64,000 nt of DNA from Planctomycetota bacterium (GTDB lineage Bacteria > Planctomycetota > Phycisphaerae > Phycisphaerales > SM1A02). Positions 28,918 to 42,279 of the stretch are shown one piece after another; within the stretch, counting starts at the first letter, position 1, and the number at the start of each line of letters is the position of its first letter. The position numbers and the translations under genes were made by a program. A model generated the notes under the pieces. The model was not told the DNA's origin, searched no databases, and worked only from the letters and a program-made list of their open reading frames with translations. The stretch is from the NCBI GenBank assembly GCA_009926625.1, contig RFON01000005.1, forward strand, positions 1-64,000, read 5' to 3'.

Positions 28918-29703
28918 TCATCTCTCCCAGCGGACGCCAAAGAAGCGCTCGGCGTTCGAGTCGAGTGTGCGCTCCAGCTCTTGCGGATCGATGCCGTGGA
29001 TCGCAGCGAGCGCCTGCGCGACATGCACCACATGGCGAGGCTCGTTCGGCCATTGCCCGCGCACGGGTTGCGGTGCGAGGAACGGTGCGTCCGTTTCCAC
29101 CATCATGCGGTCAATGGGCACGAGCCGCGCTGCCTCGTGCAGTTCACGCGCGCTCGGATAGGTCACGACACCAGTGAACGAGATCGACGCGCCGAAGTCG
29201 AGCACGGCGCGTGCGTCCTCGCGCGTTCCCGTGAAGCAGTGGAACACGAAGCGCTCGCGCGGCAGGCCGCTTGACGCAAGGATGGGAATCAGGTCTGCGA
29301 ACGCTTCGCGGCAGTGCACGATCACTGGCTTCGCGAGACCCTCGCCAGTCCAGCGAATGATGTTCGCCAACTGCTCGTCGAGAACGTTGCGCTGCATCTC
29401 CAGTGGAGGCTTGTCGTAGTGGCGGTCGAGCCCCAGTTCGCCCCATGCAACGCACTTGGGGTGAAGCGCTGCGCGGTGCATCTCGTGCCAGTCTCGAGGC
29501 GAGTCTGCGTACAGCGGATGCACACCAGCCGATGCAAAGACGCCGACCTGCGCATCGGCAAGTGCAACGCACTCCAGCGCGTTCGCCGTTGTTGTCGCCA
29601 CGGTCACGACGCCGCGCACGCCGACCGCACGAGCCGCCGTCAGCACGGACTCCACTTGCCCTGAAAACTCAGGGAAAGTGAGGTGGCAGTGCGTATCGAT
29701 CAT
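28918..29703 (-). CDS. tatD: TatD-family metal-dependent DNase
   Basis: 261 aa, normal length. Metal ligands in IDTHCHLTF (HxH), GELGLDRHY (Glu), VIVHCREA (His), FHCFTG (His) and METDAPFL (Asp). TatD enzymes are 3'-5' DNases and D-aminoacyl-tRNA deacylase relatives. It lies between katG (18 nt upstream) and tatC (31 nt downstream), which fits a joint transcript. Confidence 0.94.
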   Translation of the reverse strand: MIDTHCHLTFPEFSGQVESVLTAARAVGVRGVVTVATTTANALECVALADAQVGVFASAGVHPLYADSPRDWHEMHRAALHPKCVAWGELGLDRHYDKPPLEMQRNVLDEQLANIIRWTGEGLAKPVIVHCREAFADLIPILASSGLPRERFVFHCFTGTREDARAVLDFGASISFTGVVTYPSARELHEAARLVPIDRMMVETDAPFLAPQPVRGQWPNEPRHVVHVAQALAAIHGIDPQELERTLDSNAERFFGVRWER

Positions 29704-29721
29704 GCGGGTCCAGCCGTGTCG

Positions 29722-33445
<3,724 letters not shown>

Positions 33446-33616
33446 GGTGGAGTCTCCATAGTGTTTCTTGGATTCGGGACGCTCGGCGCCTGCGTTGCAA
33501 GGCGCGGGAATGAGTGTATGCGGCGGGGTATGCGGCCCGGGATCGACAACCGAAGCGTGAAGGAGAACCCCGAGCCGCGTTGTCCCATGGGCAGGGCAAG
33601 CCGACAATGACACGCA

Positions 33617-34843
33617 ATGATCAAGCGCGCAACCTGTACCGTCCTTGTCGCCCTTGCCGCGGTCTACGGCGCTGCCGCATGTTCTGGTGACGCCGCGCGC
33701 GGGTCAAAGGCCCCCTCGCCGCCGGCTCTCCCCGCAAGTGCTCCGAGCGCCGACGCGCCACCGCAACCGCAAGCGACCGCGCCGTCTCTGGAGCCACAGG
33801 CACCAGACCGCAGCGTCGCCTGGCGAGCGGCGGCGGATTACTCACGCGCGTTGGACGGCGAGTTCCTCTTCGTCATGCAGGACGGGAAGGTTGTCTTCGA
33901 GGATGGGCTTCCTGGCTGGAGCCGTTCGCGACCGCACGCGCTCGCGAGCGGGACCAAGAGTTTCACCGGCGTTGCGGCGATGCTCGCCGTACAGCAGGGA
34001 CTGTTCTCGCTCGATGACATCGTGAGCGAAACGATCACGGAGTGGAAGTCCGATCCACGCAAGCGCGAGATCACCGTTCGCCAACTGCTCACGCTGTCGA
34101 GCGGGATCGAGCCGGACACGGCAGCGGATCGAAAGAGAACTCGAATGATCGCTGCGGGCAGCGAAGCGCAGCGCTTGCAGGCGCTGGCTGAGAAGCGCGA
34201 CGACTTCCACGCGCAGGCATTGCAGGCTCCGGCGATTCATGACCCAGGGGCTCGTTTCGACTACGGATCCAACCACTTCTTTGCCTTCACGGAGTTCTTG
34301 GAGCGCACGCTTCGTGCGCGCGGCATCAAGCCCGACACCGCATGGGAGTGGTATTCGAAGAACCTGTTCGATCCACTCCAGATTCGCGTGGCCCGCATTG
34401 GCCGCGATCGGCAGGGGAATGCACAGGTCGCGGGAGGCGCATCGCTCAGCGCGGAGGAATGGGCGAAGTTCGGCGAGTTCGTGAGGCAAGGCGGTCGCGT
34501 GCGCGCGGCCGATGGAAGCGATGTGCAAGTGCTGCGGACGGAACTGCTGAACCAGTGCTTTGAACACTCGAAGTGCAACGATCGTTACGGTCTCACATGG
34601 TGGCTGGGTCCGCGTGGCGCGGCAGGGGAGATTCCAACGGTGTGGATGGCAGCGGGAATGGGCAAGCAGCGGCTCTACATCGTGCCATCCGCGCGCATGG
34701 TGGCTGTTCGCTTTGCCCCGCTGAACAGCGAACGCAGCGCCTTCAGTGACACTCGCATGCTGAAGCTGTTGCTCGAGGCACTCGGCGAGAAAGCGATCCC
34801 CTTCGGCGAGGTCAGCGCGCGGCCTGGGCTGCCGATCAACTGA
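33617..34843 (+). CDS. Serine hydrolase lipoprotein (class C beta-lactamase-like)
   Basis: 408 aa. Lipobox GAAAC gives a lipid-anchored Cys near residue 22, followed by a Pro/Ala linker (about 25-65). The hydrolase domain has the SxxK motif SGTK (ASGTKSF) and DYGSN as the YxN-like motif; RQLLTLSSGIEPD is typical of the beta-lactamase/esterase group. Its substrate is unknown; peptidoglycan or ester hydrolysis is possible. It is divergent from the ClpP-like lipoprotein gene (171-nt gap). Confidence 0.85.
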   Translation: MIKRATCTVLVALAAVYGAAACSGDAARGSKAPSPPALPASAPSADAPPQPQATAPSLEPQAPDRSVAWRAAADYSRALDGEFLFVMQDGKVVFEDGLPGWSRSRPHALASGTKSFTGVAAMLAVQQGLFSLDDIVSETITEWKSDPRKREITVRQLLTLSSGIEPDTAADRKRTRMIAAGSEAQRLQALAEKRDDFHAQALQAPAIHDPGARFDYGSNHFFAFTEFLERTLRARGIKPDTAWEWYSKNLFDPLQIRVARIGRDRQGNAQVAGGASLSAEEWAKFGEFVRQGGRVRAADGSDVQVLRTELLNQCFEHSKCNDRYGLTWWLGPRGAAGEIPTVWMAAGMGKQRLYIVPSARMVAVRFAPLNSERSAFSDTRMLKLLLEALGEKAIPFGEVSARPGLPIN

Positions 34844-34882
34844 CCGCCCGTTGAAATCGTGCGTGCGCTGCGCTCATGCGCG

Positions 34883-34930
34883 CATGCACTCATGCACTCA
34901 TGCACTCATGGGCTCATGGGCTCATGGGCT
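34883..34930. repeat. Tandem 8-bp repeats (CATGCACT x3, CATGGGCT x3)
   Basis: Six perfect 8-bp units without spacer: three CATGCACT, then three CATGGGCT. The array starts between the two convergent genes and runs into the 3' end of the minus-strand gene, whose stop codon (34922-34924) is part of the last units. Confidence 0.97.
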
Positions 34931-35812
34931 CTTAGGCGCGGGCGCTTCGGGCTCAATCTCGGGCTTGTTCGATGGCGCATAGGCATCGGGGTCATTCGTC
35001 GGGTTGCCCGCTGACGAACTTCCCTGCGCACCGCCCTTCGCATCGCCGCTCTGCACGTTCACCGCTGGTGGATCCGGCACGGTGTGCAATGGTTCGTTGC
35101 CCGTGCCGAACATGGTTGAACGCGACCGACCCAAGAGCAGGTCGTTCAACATCGCTTCGCCAAGATCGCTCGTGACGACATGCACCGAGATCGGAACGGC
35201 TGCCGCTGACTCCGTGTACCCCGTGCAATCGCCGACGGATTGCCAGACGATCTCGCCACTCGGAGCGTGGTAGAGCTGCAGCACCATGTTCATGTTGGTC
35301 CAGTCGGAGCGCACGATCGTGAGCCCCAAAAAGTTGAATCGCGTCGAGTTGCTGATGTTGATCCAGCCGATCGTGCCGAGGAAGAAATAGTCCAGCCCCG
35401 TTGCCTTTCCGAGCGCCGCCAAATCCTCAGCGGCCAGGATGCCCGTGCTGTTGGCGTTGTCGAGCAACTGATGAAGTTCGCGCGACTTGCCCACACGCGC
35501 AGCGAGTGCTGCAGTGGTGGGCCCCGTCAGCACCGTTGCGCCCGGACATGTTCGGTGAAGTCCGATTCGAACGGCGTCGGATGCAAAGGTCCCAAGTCCT
35601 CGCAGGGGTGCTCCTGGGGAGACGCCTTGCAGCGTCCCGACGCGGGGAGGCTTCGCGGTAAGGATGGCGCGCGGACCGCCGTCGCGCTCGAGTATTGAGT
35701 TGCCGTAGATCGCAGAACGCGTGTGCACCCCCACCTTCATGGATGTCTCGCCGCAACCAACGCAGTGAAGCGCGAATCCGATGAACATCACGGTGAGCAT
35801 CAGCCTTGCCAT
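34922..35812 (-). CDS. Putative lipoprotein, unknown function
   Basis: 296 aa from the ATG at 35812, which gives MARLMLTVMFIGFALHCVGC, a lipoprotein-like signal with a Cys at residue 20. The mature part has a mixed alpha/beta region (LHQLLDNANSTGILAAEDL, LDYFFLGTIGWINISNSTR, VLQLYHAPSGEIVWQSVG) that recalls curli-assembly CsgG-like or DUF4136-type lipoproteins, but I cannot assign it. The last 50 residues are Pro/Asp/Ser-rich. It is divergent from the act operon. Confidence 0.75.
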   Translation of the reverse strand: MARLMLTVMFIGFALHCVGCGETSMKVGVHTRSAIYGNSILERDGGPRAILTAKPPRVGTLQGVSPGAPLRGLGTFASDAVRIGLHRTCPGATVLTGPTTAALAARVGKSRELHQLLDNANSTGILAAEDLAALGKATGLDYFFLGTIGWINISNSTRFNFLGLTIVRSDWTNMNMVLQLYHAPSGEIVWQSVGDCTGYTESAAAVPISVHVVTSDLGEAMLNDLLLGRSRSTMFGTGNEPLHTVPDPPAVNVQSGDAKGGAQGSSSAGNPTNDPDAYAPSNKPEIEPEAPAPKSP

Positions 35813-35976
35813 TTGCGCGGGGGAGAATAGGCACCGCGAAGAGGGGGGGTGGGGAAGCCACACAGTTCGGCGTTCGATATGGTGGCAAGCACTTATGTGA
35901 GTTATGCAGCAAAAAGTAACTTTAGGCTTCGCGGTTTTAGGCTGTCCAAAGGGGGGTTGCCCTCATCGGGTGCGCC

Positions 35977-36000
35977 ATCCATTGCGGATGGATTATCCGC
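35977..36000 (+). promoter_or_regulatory. Two mutually exclusive hairpins in the actA leader
   Basis: ATCCAT (35977-35982) pairs with ATGGAT (35988-35993) around a 5-nt loop. GCGGAT (35984-35989) pairs with ATCCGC (35995-36000), also around 5 nt. The two stems share bases, so only one can form. If transcribed, this could be a switch or attenuator; the sequence alone shows only the complementarity. Confidence 0.35.
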
Positions 36001-36128
36001 CTTTCCTGCTCAATATCTCTGAAATACCGTTGACTTATCGGAACTCGTTTGGGTGGGACCGCTTCGCTTGGCTTCCATTCGTTGCGGGCGCACCCACTGA
36101 GTCCTAACATTGATCCTCGTCAAAACAT

Positions 36129-36144
36129 CGTGAAAAAAATCACA
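36129..36144 (+). promoter_or_regulatory. CRP/FNR-family-like palindrome upstream of actA
   Basis: CGTGA-AAAAAA-TCACA matches the CRP consensus TGTGA-N6-TCACA at nine of ten positions, and is an inverted repeat centred 61 bp before the actA ATG. CRP/FNR-type regulators often control respiratory operons. No regulator gene of this family is in the window. Confidence 0.4.
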
Positions 36145-36197
36145 AAGAGATCACCCCGAGAGCCCGCCCGTCGTCACGCCACCCGCTTGATTCTCCA

Positions 36198-36851
36198 ATG
36201 AGCCGATTCCTCTTTCCCCGTTGGACCAACGCCATCCTGCCCTTCATCCTCGTGACGGGAGCCATCATGCCTGTGTACGCGGTGCTCGTCGTTGCCTATG
36301 GGTTCAGCCCAAAGACAATCGACGCCGGCTACATGCCGACCCAACCCGTGCCGTACAGCCACGCGCTCCATGTGGGCAAGCTTGGTTTGGACTGCCGATA
36401 TTGCCACACGACCGTCGAGCGAACATCGTTCGCCGCGGTGCCGCCCACGCAGACCTGCATGAACTGCCACACGCAGATCCACCGTGAGAGCCCCAAGCTT
36501 GCGGAGGTCCGCAGTTCATACGAAACAGGTTTGCCCATCGAATGGATCAAGGTTCACAAGCTTCCCGACTACAGCTATTTCAATCATTCGGCGCATGTGA
36601 ATCGCGGGGTCAGCTGTGTCGAGTGCCACGGACGCGTGGACCAGATGGAAGTTGTCTATCGGCACTCGCCGCTCGCGATGGGATGGTGCCTTGAGTGCCA
36701 CCGCGATCCGATCGATCGACTCCGACCCGTTTCGCAGATCACCAACCTCGCGTGGGACCAGCGCACGGAAATGACCCGTGAGCAGCGTGAGGCACTCGCG
36801 ACGCAATACCACATCAACCCCAGCGAGAACTGCTCGACATGTCATCGATGA
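36198..36851 (+). CDS. actA: Alternative complex III pentaheme cytochrome ActA
   Basis: 217 aa. One N-terminal helix (about residues 12-34) anchors a periplasmic domain with five CxxCH heme sites (CRYCH 66-70, CMNCH 87-91, CVECH 140-144, CLECH 164-168, CSTCH 212-216), the number usual for ActA. It is the electron wire of the quinol:cytochrome c oxidoreductase. First gene of the act-cox operon; its stop overlaps the actB start. Confidence 0.96.
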   Translation: MSRFLFPRWTNAILPFILVTGAIMPVYAVLVVAYGFSPKTIDAGYMPTQPVPYSHALHVGKLGLDCRYCHTTVERTSFAAVPPTQTCMNCHTQIHRESPKLAEVRSSYETGLPIEWIKVHKLPDYSYFNHSAHVNRGVSCVECHGRVDQMEVVYRHSPLAMGWCLECHRDPIDRLRPVSQITNLAWDQRTEMTREQREALATQYHINPSENCSTCHR

Positions 36852-39800
36852 AGAAGACCTACTGGCGAAGCGTCGACGATCTCACGGGATCGCCTGAGTT
36901 CCGGGATTGGATGCACCGCGAGTTTCCCGACGGCGCGTCGGAACACATTCCCGCGGATGATCGCCGCACCTTCCTGAAGGTGATGGGTGCATCGTTCGCG
37001 CTCGCCGGACTCGGCATCGCCGGCTGTCGCCGTTGGCCGGAGACGAAGATCGTTCCAGCCGCGAATCAGCCCGCGAATCGCATTCCTGGCGTTGCGGTGA
37101 CCTATTGCAGCGCGTGGGATTTCGCTGGCTTCGGACAGCCCTTGTTGGTGAAGAGTTACGACGGGAGACCGATCAAGCTCGATACGAATCCAGCTCATCC
37201 GTGGGGAGGCGCCGGCATCTCAGCTGTGGCGCAGGCGCAAGTGCTTTCTTTGTACGACCCCGAGCGAAGTCGCCAAGTTCTGTCGAAAGGCCTGGCGTCG
37301 TCCTACGAACCGTTCGTCACCTTCATGGCGAACACCTCGCGCGAGTTGAAGCAGAAGGGCGGTCAGGGGCTCGCCGTGCTGTGCGGCGCAGCGAGCGGAC
37401 CGACGCATGCCGCAACAATGGCGCGCGTCCGCACGGCTTACCCCAAGGCAACGGTCGTGGAGTGGGAGTCGCTCAACCGCGACAATGCCATCAAGGGAAC
37501 GGAAGCGGCGTTCGGCGCTCCGATGCGCATGCTGCCCGCGTTCGACAAGGCGAAGGTGATCGTGTCGCTTGGCGACGACTTCCTCTACGGCAGTCCCGAT
37601 GCAGCGCAGTGGGCGAAGCGATGGGCTGTCGGGCGTTCGATCGATGCGGCGGACCCAAAGGCGCAGGAGGTGTCGCGCCTCTATGTGATCGAGCAGGGAC
37701 TGACGCCGACGGGCATGTGCGCGGACGAACGCATCGCAACTCGCCTGTCGTCGATGCATGTTGCTGCGGCAATCATCGCGCAGGCGATCGGTGTGGGTGA
37801 TGGCTCTGCGGATCTTCGCGCGGCGATCAGCGCGGCAAACTCAAGCGCTGCAGCGAGCGCGCTGCGCGAAGGGCGCGGGCAGAAGGTGTTCGACGCACTG
37901 ATCGGCGACTTGAAGGCGAACCGCGGGCGTTCGGTCGTCACCGCGGGGGTGACCGCATGCGAAGCGACACACGCGCTCGTGGCGGCGATCAATCGCGCGC
38001 TCGGGAACGAGGGGTCGACCATCACGCTGCTGGCGGAGATGCAGAGCGCATCGATGCCCGCGCTGCAGGCGCTCTGCAAGTCGATGGAAGCGGGCGAAGT
38101 GGACACGCTGTTGATCCTCGGGGTGAACCCCGTGTTTGCCGCGCCGTCAGACTGCGACTTCGGCGGCGCGATGAAGAAGGTTGCGCGGGTCGTTCACCTC
38201 GGACTGCACGCCGACGAAACAGCTCGGCATGCCGCAACGACCTGGCACATCCCGCAAGCGCACTTCCTCGAGTGCTGGTCGGACACGCGAAGCTTCGATG
38301 GAACGATCGCCGTGCAGCAGCCGCTGATCCTGCCGATGCTCGGGCAAGGTCAGGGCGGGCGCAGCGTCGATGAACTGCTCGCGGAGTTCGTGGGCGAGGG
38401 TCCGTCCGATGGCGAGACGCTCGTCAAGAACACGCACGAGTCGCTCGCGGCTGGTGGTTCGGGCGGACTGGCGTTCGCGGAGTCGTGGCGCAAGACGCTC
38501 GACCGCGGTTTTGTGGAAGGTTCGGCGCTGCCTGCGGTGCCTGCGCCGTTGATGCGCGATGGAGAGATCGCGAAGGCCCTCACGGCATGTGCTCGCGAGT
38601 GCGATCAGGCGAAGGGCATCGAGGTCGTTTTCCTCCACGACATGAAGGTCTGGGATGGTCGATTCGGCTGCATCAGCTGGATGCAAGAACTGCCAGACCC
38701 TGTCACCAAGATCACTTGGGACAACGCGCTCTTGATGAGTCCCAAGACGGCTGATGAATTGAAACTCAAGCGCGGCCAGATGGCGGCAGTGACTGTGCAG
38801 GGGCGCACGCTCGAAGCAGTCGCGTGGCCTGTGCCAGGATGGTCGGACGGTTCGGTCGGCATCAGTCTCGGTTACGGTCGAAGCGGTCAGGGCGTTGGTC
38901 TGGTGGCGTCGGATGCGGGATTCAACGCGAACCGAATTCGTACGGCCGCTGCACCAGACTGGACAACCGCCACTTCGATCACCGCAACGGGTGCGACCTA
39001 CACCGTGGCGCACACGCAAGATCATGGCGCGGCGGATGCGCTGAACACAGCCGTCCCGCTGCAAGGGATTCAGGATCGCTTGCCAACGCTCGTGCGCGAA
39101 GCGACGCTCGACGAGTACCGAACGCATCCAGACTTCGCACGCCACCGCACGCATGTCGCGTCGCGGCTGTCGCTGTGGTCGGAGAACAATCTGGAGGGTG
39201 CCCAGTTCCGCTGGGCAATGGCCGTTGACCTCTCGAAGTGCACGGGTTGCAGCGCGTGCGTCACCGCCTGCCAATCGGAGAACAACATCCCCGTCGTCGG
39301 CAAGGACATGGTCTTGCGAGGTCGTGAGATGTTCTGGATCCGCATCGACCGCTACTTCAAGGGAACGAACGCGGCGAGCCCCGATGGTTTCGCCTTGCAG
39401 CCCGTGGCCTGCATGCACTGCGAGAACGCACCGTGCGAGCAAGTCTGCCCGGTCGCCGCCACCGTGCACGATCAGGATGGACTGAACTCGATGGTCTACA
39501 ACCGCTGCATCGGAACGCGCTACTGCAGCAACAACTGCCCATACAAGGTTCGGCGCTTCAACTTCTTCGACTATCACCGCCGCGAACTCAGTCGCGAAGA
39601 GGGCATCGCAAAGGTGAAGCCCGAGTACTACATCGAGGAAGGCCCTGATGTGTGGCTTCGCATGCAGTTCAACCCAGAGGTGACCGTGCGCATGCGCGGC
39701 GTGATGGAGAAATGCACCTTCTGCACGCAGCGCATTCAGGCGGCACGAATCAAGGCGAAGAACGAATGGGCGCGCGCTGGCGGCACCGCCAGTGGCACTG

Positions 39801-40108
39801 CGCAGTTCTCCATCCCAGACGGGACGATCCAGACCGCGTGTCAACAAGCGTGCCCGACGGGTGCGATCACCTTCGGCGACTTGAATGTGCCCGATAGCGC
39901 GGTGAGCAAGCTGCACCGCAGCAGCCGTTCCTATCAGATGCTTGAGGAACTCAACACGAAGACGCGCCTGCAGTACCTCGCGCGCGTGACCAACCCAGCG
40001 CTGCCGCGCGAGTCGGGCAGCGGGTACGGCGGACACGGCGCGGGCCACGACTCACACGGGTCGGAAGGTCACGGGAACGGCCACGGCAACGGAACCACCA
40101 AGGGCTGA
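36848..40108 (+). CDS. actB: Alternative complex III iron-sulfur subunit ActB
   Basis: 1086 aa from the ATG that overlaps the actA stop (ATGA); ATG at 36839 is also possible. A twin-arginine motif, DRRTFLKVMG (about residues 38-47), indicates Tat export. The first two thirds resemble molybdopterin oxidoreductase (CISD family) but lack the cofactor, as known for ActB. The C-terminal third is a ferredoxin-like domain with CTGCSACVTAC, CMHCENAPCEQVCP, CIGTRYCSNNCP and CTFCTQRI...CQQACP, binding up to four clusters. The last 35 residues are His/Gly-rich. It needs the TatC encoded elsewhere in this window or a paralogue. Confidence 0.95.
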   Translation: MKKTYWRSVDDLTGSPEFRDWMHREFPDGASEHIPADDRRTFLKVMGASFALAGLGIAGCRRWPETKIVPAANQPANRIPGVAVTYCSAWDFAGFGQPLLVKSYDGRPIKLDTNPAHPWGGAGISAVAQAQVLSLYDPERSRQVLSKGLASSYEPFVTFMANTSRELKQKGGQGLAVLCGAASGPTHAATMARVRTAYPKATVVEWESLNRDNAIKGTEAAFGAPMRMLPAFDKAKVIVSLGDDFLYGSPDAAQWAKRWAVGRSIDAADPKAQEVSRLYVIEQGLTPTGMCADERIATRLSSMHVAAAIIAQAIGVGDGSADLRAAISAANSSAAASALREGRGQKVFDALIGDLKANRGRSVVTAGVTACEATHALVAAINRALGNEGSTITLLAEMQSASMPALQALCKSMEAGEVDTLLILGVNPVFAAPSDCDFGGAMKKVARVVHLGLHADETARHAATTWHIPQAHFLECWSDTRSFDGTIAVQQPLILPMLGQGQGGRSVDELLAEFVGEGPSDGETLVKNTHESLAAGGSGGLAFAESWRKTLDRGFVEGSALPAVPAPLMRDGEIAKALTACARECDQAKGIEVVFLHDMKVWDGRFGCISWMQELPDPVTKITWDNALLMSPKTADELKLKRGQMAAVTVQGRTLEAVAWPVPGWSDGSVGISLGYGRSGQGVGLVASDAGFNANRIRTAAAPDWTTATSITATGATYTVAHTQDHGAADALNTAVPLQGIQDRLPTLVREATLDEYRTHPDFARHRTHVASRLSLWSENNLEGAQFRWAMAVDLSKCTGCSACVTACQSENNIPVVGKDMVLRGREMFWIRIDRYFKGTNAASPDGFALQPVACMHCENAPCEQVCPVAATVHDQDGLNSMVYNRCIGTRYCSNNCPYKVRRFNFFDYHRRELSREEGIAKVKPEYYIEEGPDVWLRMQFNPEVTVRMRGVMEKCTFCTQRIQAARIKAKNEWARAGGTASGTAQFSIPDGTIQTACQQACPTGAITFGDLNVPDSAVSKLHRSSRSYQMLEELNTKTRLQYLARVTNPALPRESGSGYGGHGAGHDSHGSEGHGNGHGNGTTKG

Positions 40109-40111
40109 TCC

Positions 40112-41668
40112 ATGGCGAGCAATTCATCCATGCCATCCATGCCATCGATGCCATCCATGCACAACTCATCCGCCACCAAGGGCTTCGTCGACACGGACAA
40201 TACCGAGCAGCCGATCGGCGGTCGCGCGCCCCTCGTGCTGAACATGCACCGCTTCGGCGAGGTGACGCATCAGGTGTGCCGTGTCGCTGAGAGCAAGCCG
40301 CCGCTTGCGTGGTATGTCGCGTTCGTGATCTGCCTCGGGATGCTCGGATTCCTCGGCATCTGCGTGAACTACCTGATCTTCACGGGCGTGGGTGTGTGGG
40401 GGCTGAACAACCCAGTGATGTGGGCATACGACATCACGAACTTCGTCTTCTGGGTCGGCATCGGTCACGCAGGCACGCTCATCTCCGCGATCCTCTTCCT
40501 CTTCCGTCAGAAGTGGCGCACGGGCATCAATCGGTTCGCGGAGGCGATGACCATCTTCGCAGTCATCTGCGCCGGACTCTTCCCGGGAATCCATGTCGGC
40601 CGAGTCTGGCTGGCGTACTGGCTTTTCCCGCTGCCGAATTCCATGGAGATGTGGCCGCAGTTCCGCAGTCCGCTGCTGTGGGACGTGTTCGCGGTGAGCA
40701 CCTACTTCACCGTGTCGCTTGTGTTCTGGTACATCGGCATGGTGCCGGATCTTGCCACGCTGCGCGACCGCGCGAAGGGCAAGTTCCAGCAGTTCGCGTA
40801 CGGACTCGCGGCGATCGGCTGGCGCGGCTCGATGCGCCACTGGCACCGCTACGAGGTCGCGTACCTGTTGCTCGCATCGCTCGCGACTCCGCTCGTGCTC
40901 TCCGTGCACAGCGTCGTGTCCTTCGACTTCGCGGTCAGCCAAGTCCCAGGTTGGCACACCACCATCTTCCCGCCGTACTTCGTGGCTGGCGCGATCTTCT
41001 CTGGATTCGCGATGGTGGTTTCACTTGCCGTTCCCGCGCGTGAACTGTTCGGGCTGAAGGATCTGATCACCCTTCGGCACCTCGACAACATGAACAAGAT
41101 CATCTTGCTCACGGGTTGCATGGTGGGCTACGCGTACTCGATGGAGTTCTTCATCGCCTGGTATTCGGGCGCGATGTACGAGAAGTTCGCCTTCGTCAAC
41201 CGCGCCTTCGGACAGTATTGGTGGGCGTATTGGATCATGGTGAGCTGCAATGTCATCACACCGCAACTGTTCTGGTTCAAGAAGGTGCGGACGAGCATTC
41301 CGCTGATGTTCATCCTCAGCATCTTCGTGAACGTCGGCATGTGGTTCGAGCGGTTCGTGATCATCGTCACGAGCCTCGCCAACGACTTCCTGCCAACGAG
41401 TTGGGATCAGTTCGTCCCGACTTGGGTTGACATTGGAACGATGGTCGGCGCGTTTGGGCTCTTCGGCGTGTTGTTCCTGCTGTTCTGCCGCTACTTGCCG
41501 ATGATCGCCATCGCCGAAGTGAAGGCTGTCATGCCGGAAGCTGACCCGCACGGGCATGGAGCCCACGCACATCACGGCGGTCCGCACGACAGTCATGCTG
41601 GGCATGGCGTGCCGAGCGGCGCCATGCCAGCCTTGCGAGACCCGCGATCATCGGAGGGACAGCCATGA
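40112..41668 (+). CDS. actC: Alternative complex III quinol-binding subunit ActC (NrfD-like)
   Basis: 518 aa with about ten helices. NrfD/PsrC-like quinol-site region: [19 protein letters not shown] and [22 protein letters not shown] and [15 protein letters not shown] are typical ActC segments. The first 20 residues come from a 9-bp repeat ([11 protein letters not shown]), so the start may be a later Met. The C-terminus is His-rich. It starts three nt after actB and overlaps actD by ATGA. Confidence 0.95.
   Translation: MASNSSMPSMPSMPSMHNSSATKGFVDTDNTEQPIGGRAPLVLNMHRFGEVTHQVCRVAESKPPLAWYVAFVICLGMLGFLGICVNYLIFTGVGVWGLNNPVMWAYDITNFVFWVGIGHAGTLISAILFLFRQKWRTGINRFAEAMTIFAVICAGLFPGIHVGRVWLAYWLFPLPNSMEMWPQFRSPLLWDVFAVSTYFTVSLVFWYIGMVPDLATLRDRAKGKFQQFAYGLAAIGWRGSMRHWHRYEVAYLLLASLATPLVLSVHSVVSFDFAVSQVPGWHTTIFPPYFVAGAIFSGFAMVVSLAVPARELFGLKDLITLRHLDNMNKIILLTGCMVGYAYSMEFFIAWYSGAMYEKFAFVNRAFGQYWWAYWIMVSCNVITPQLFWFKKVRTSIPLMFILSIFVNVGMWFERFVIIVTSLANDFLPTSWDQFVPTWVDIGTMVGAFGLFGVLFLLFCRYLPMIAIAEVKAVMPEADPHGHGAHAHHGGPHDSHAGHGVPSGAMPALRDPRSSEGQP
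40130..40156 (+). repeat. Three 9-bp repeats at the start of actC
   Basis: ATGCCATCC, ATGCCATCG, ATGCCATCC in tandem, encoding Met-Pro-Ser three times. Each unit adds an in-frame ATG, so slippage would change the N-terminal length and the choice of start. Confidence 0.95.
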
Positions 41669-42279
41669 GTGCCTTGACCGCACCAAAGGTGGACGCACCG
41701 TCCACGACGGCGACAACGGCCCCGTTCGGATTGATGGCCGAGTTCCGCACCCCCGCGGAGATCATGGACGCGGCAAAGCGCGTTCACGCCGCGGGCTACC
41801 GATACTGGGACTGCCATGTGCCATTCCCCGTGCACGGTCTCGACAAGGCGATGGGCGTGCGCCGCACGATCCTGCCCTTGCTGGTTTTCGGCGCGGGTGC
41901 CACCGGCGCGATGGTCGGCTTCTGCCTGCAAGCGTTCACGAACGCAGCGAGCTTCTCCATCTGGGCACTGGTGTGGGTGACGGGATATCCGTTCCTCATC
42001 TCCGGCAAGCCGCTGATGTCCGTGCCCGCGTGGATCCCCGTGATCTTCGAACTCACGATCCTCCTGTCCGCGCTGTCGACCGCGGGACTGATGCTCCTGA
42101 TGAACAATCTGCCGCGCCTTTCGCACCCGCTGCTCGCCAACAACCGATTCCGCCGCGCGAGTGACGATCGATTCTTCGTCGTGATCGAGGCGCGCGATCC
42201 GAAGTTCCTCCGTTCAAAGACGGAGGCGTTCATGAAGTCGCTTGGTGCCTCGCATGTCGAGGTGGTGGAGGACTGCTGA
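41665..42279 (+). CDS. actD: Alternative complex III subunit ActD (DUF3341)
   Basis: 204 aa. [42 protein letters not shown] is the DUF3341 signature (regions about 23-64), followed by two helices and a C-terminal alpha/beta part ([11 protein letters not shown]). ActD is a peripheral-plus-membrane subunit of ACIII. ATGA overlap upstream and TGATG overlap downstream. Confidence 0.93.
   Translation: MSALTAPKVDAPSTTATTAPFGLMAEFRTPAEIMDAAKRVHAAGYRYWDCHVPFPVHGLDKAMGVRRTILPLLVFGAGATGAMVGFCLQAFTNAASFSIWALVWVTGYPFLISGKPLMSVPAWIPVIFELTILLSALSTAGLMLLMNNLPRLSHPLLANNRFRRASDDRFFVVIEARDPKFLRSKTEAFMKSLGASHVEVVEDC

Larger units (their letters stand above)
35813..36197. other. Non-coding leader between lipoprotein gene and actA
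   Basis: 385 nt, the only long stretch without a convincing gene, and visibly lower in GC than its surroundings. It contains two overlapping inverted repeats (35977-36000), a CRP/FNR-like palindrome (36129-36144) and runs of A/T (36130-36150). A 67-codon frame at 35904-36107 has no RBS and no family resemblance. It must hold the promoter of the act-cox operon and that of the divergent lipoprotein gene; I cannot point to a clean -35/-10 pair. Confidence 0.7.

Noticed and set aside
36030-36058. TTGACT as a -35 box for actA
   Set aside because: No -10-like hexamer at a 15-19-nt spacing.
36068-36085. Sigma-54-like promoter (TTGGC...TTGC)
   Set aside because: GG and GC are 12 nt apart; sigma-54 needs 10.
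35904-36107. 67-codon frame in the actA leader
   Set aside because: No Shine-Dalgarno, no family resemblance, and it includes the two overlapping inverted repeats.
38147-40048. 633-codon open frame on the minus strand
   Set aside because: Antisense to actB; high GC makes such shadow frames common, and the product has no recognisable domain.
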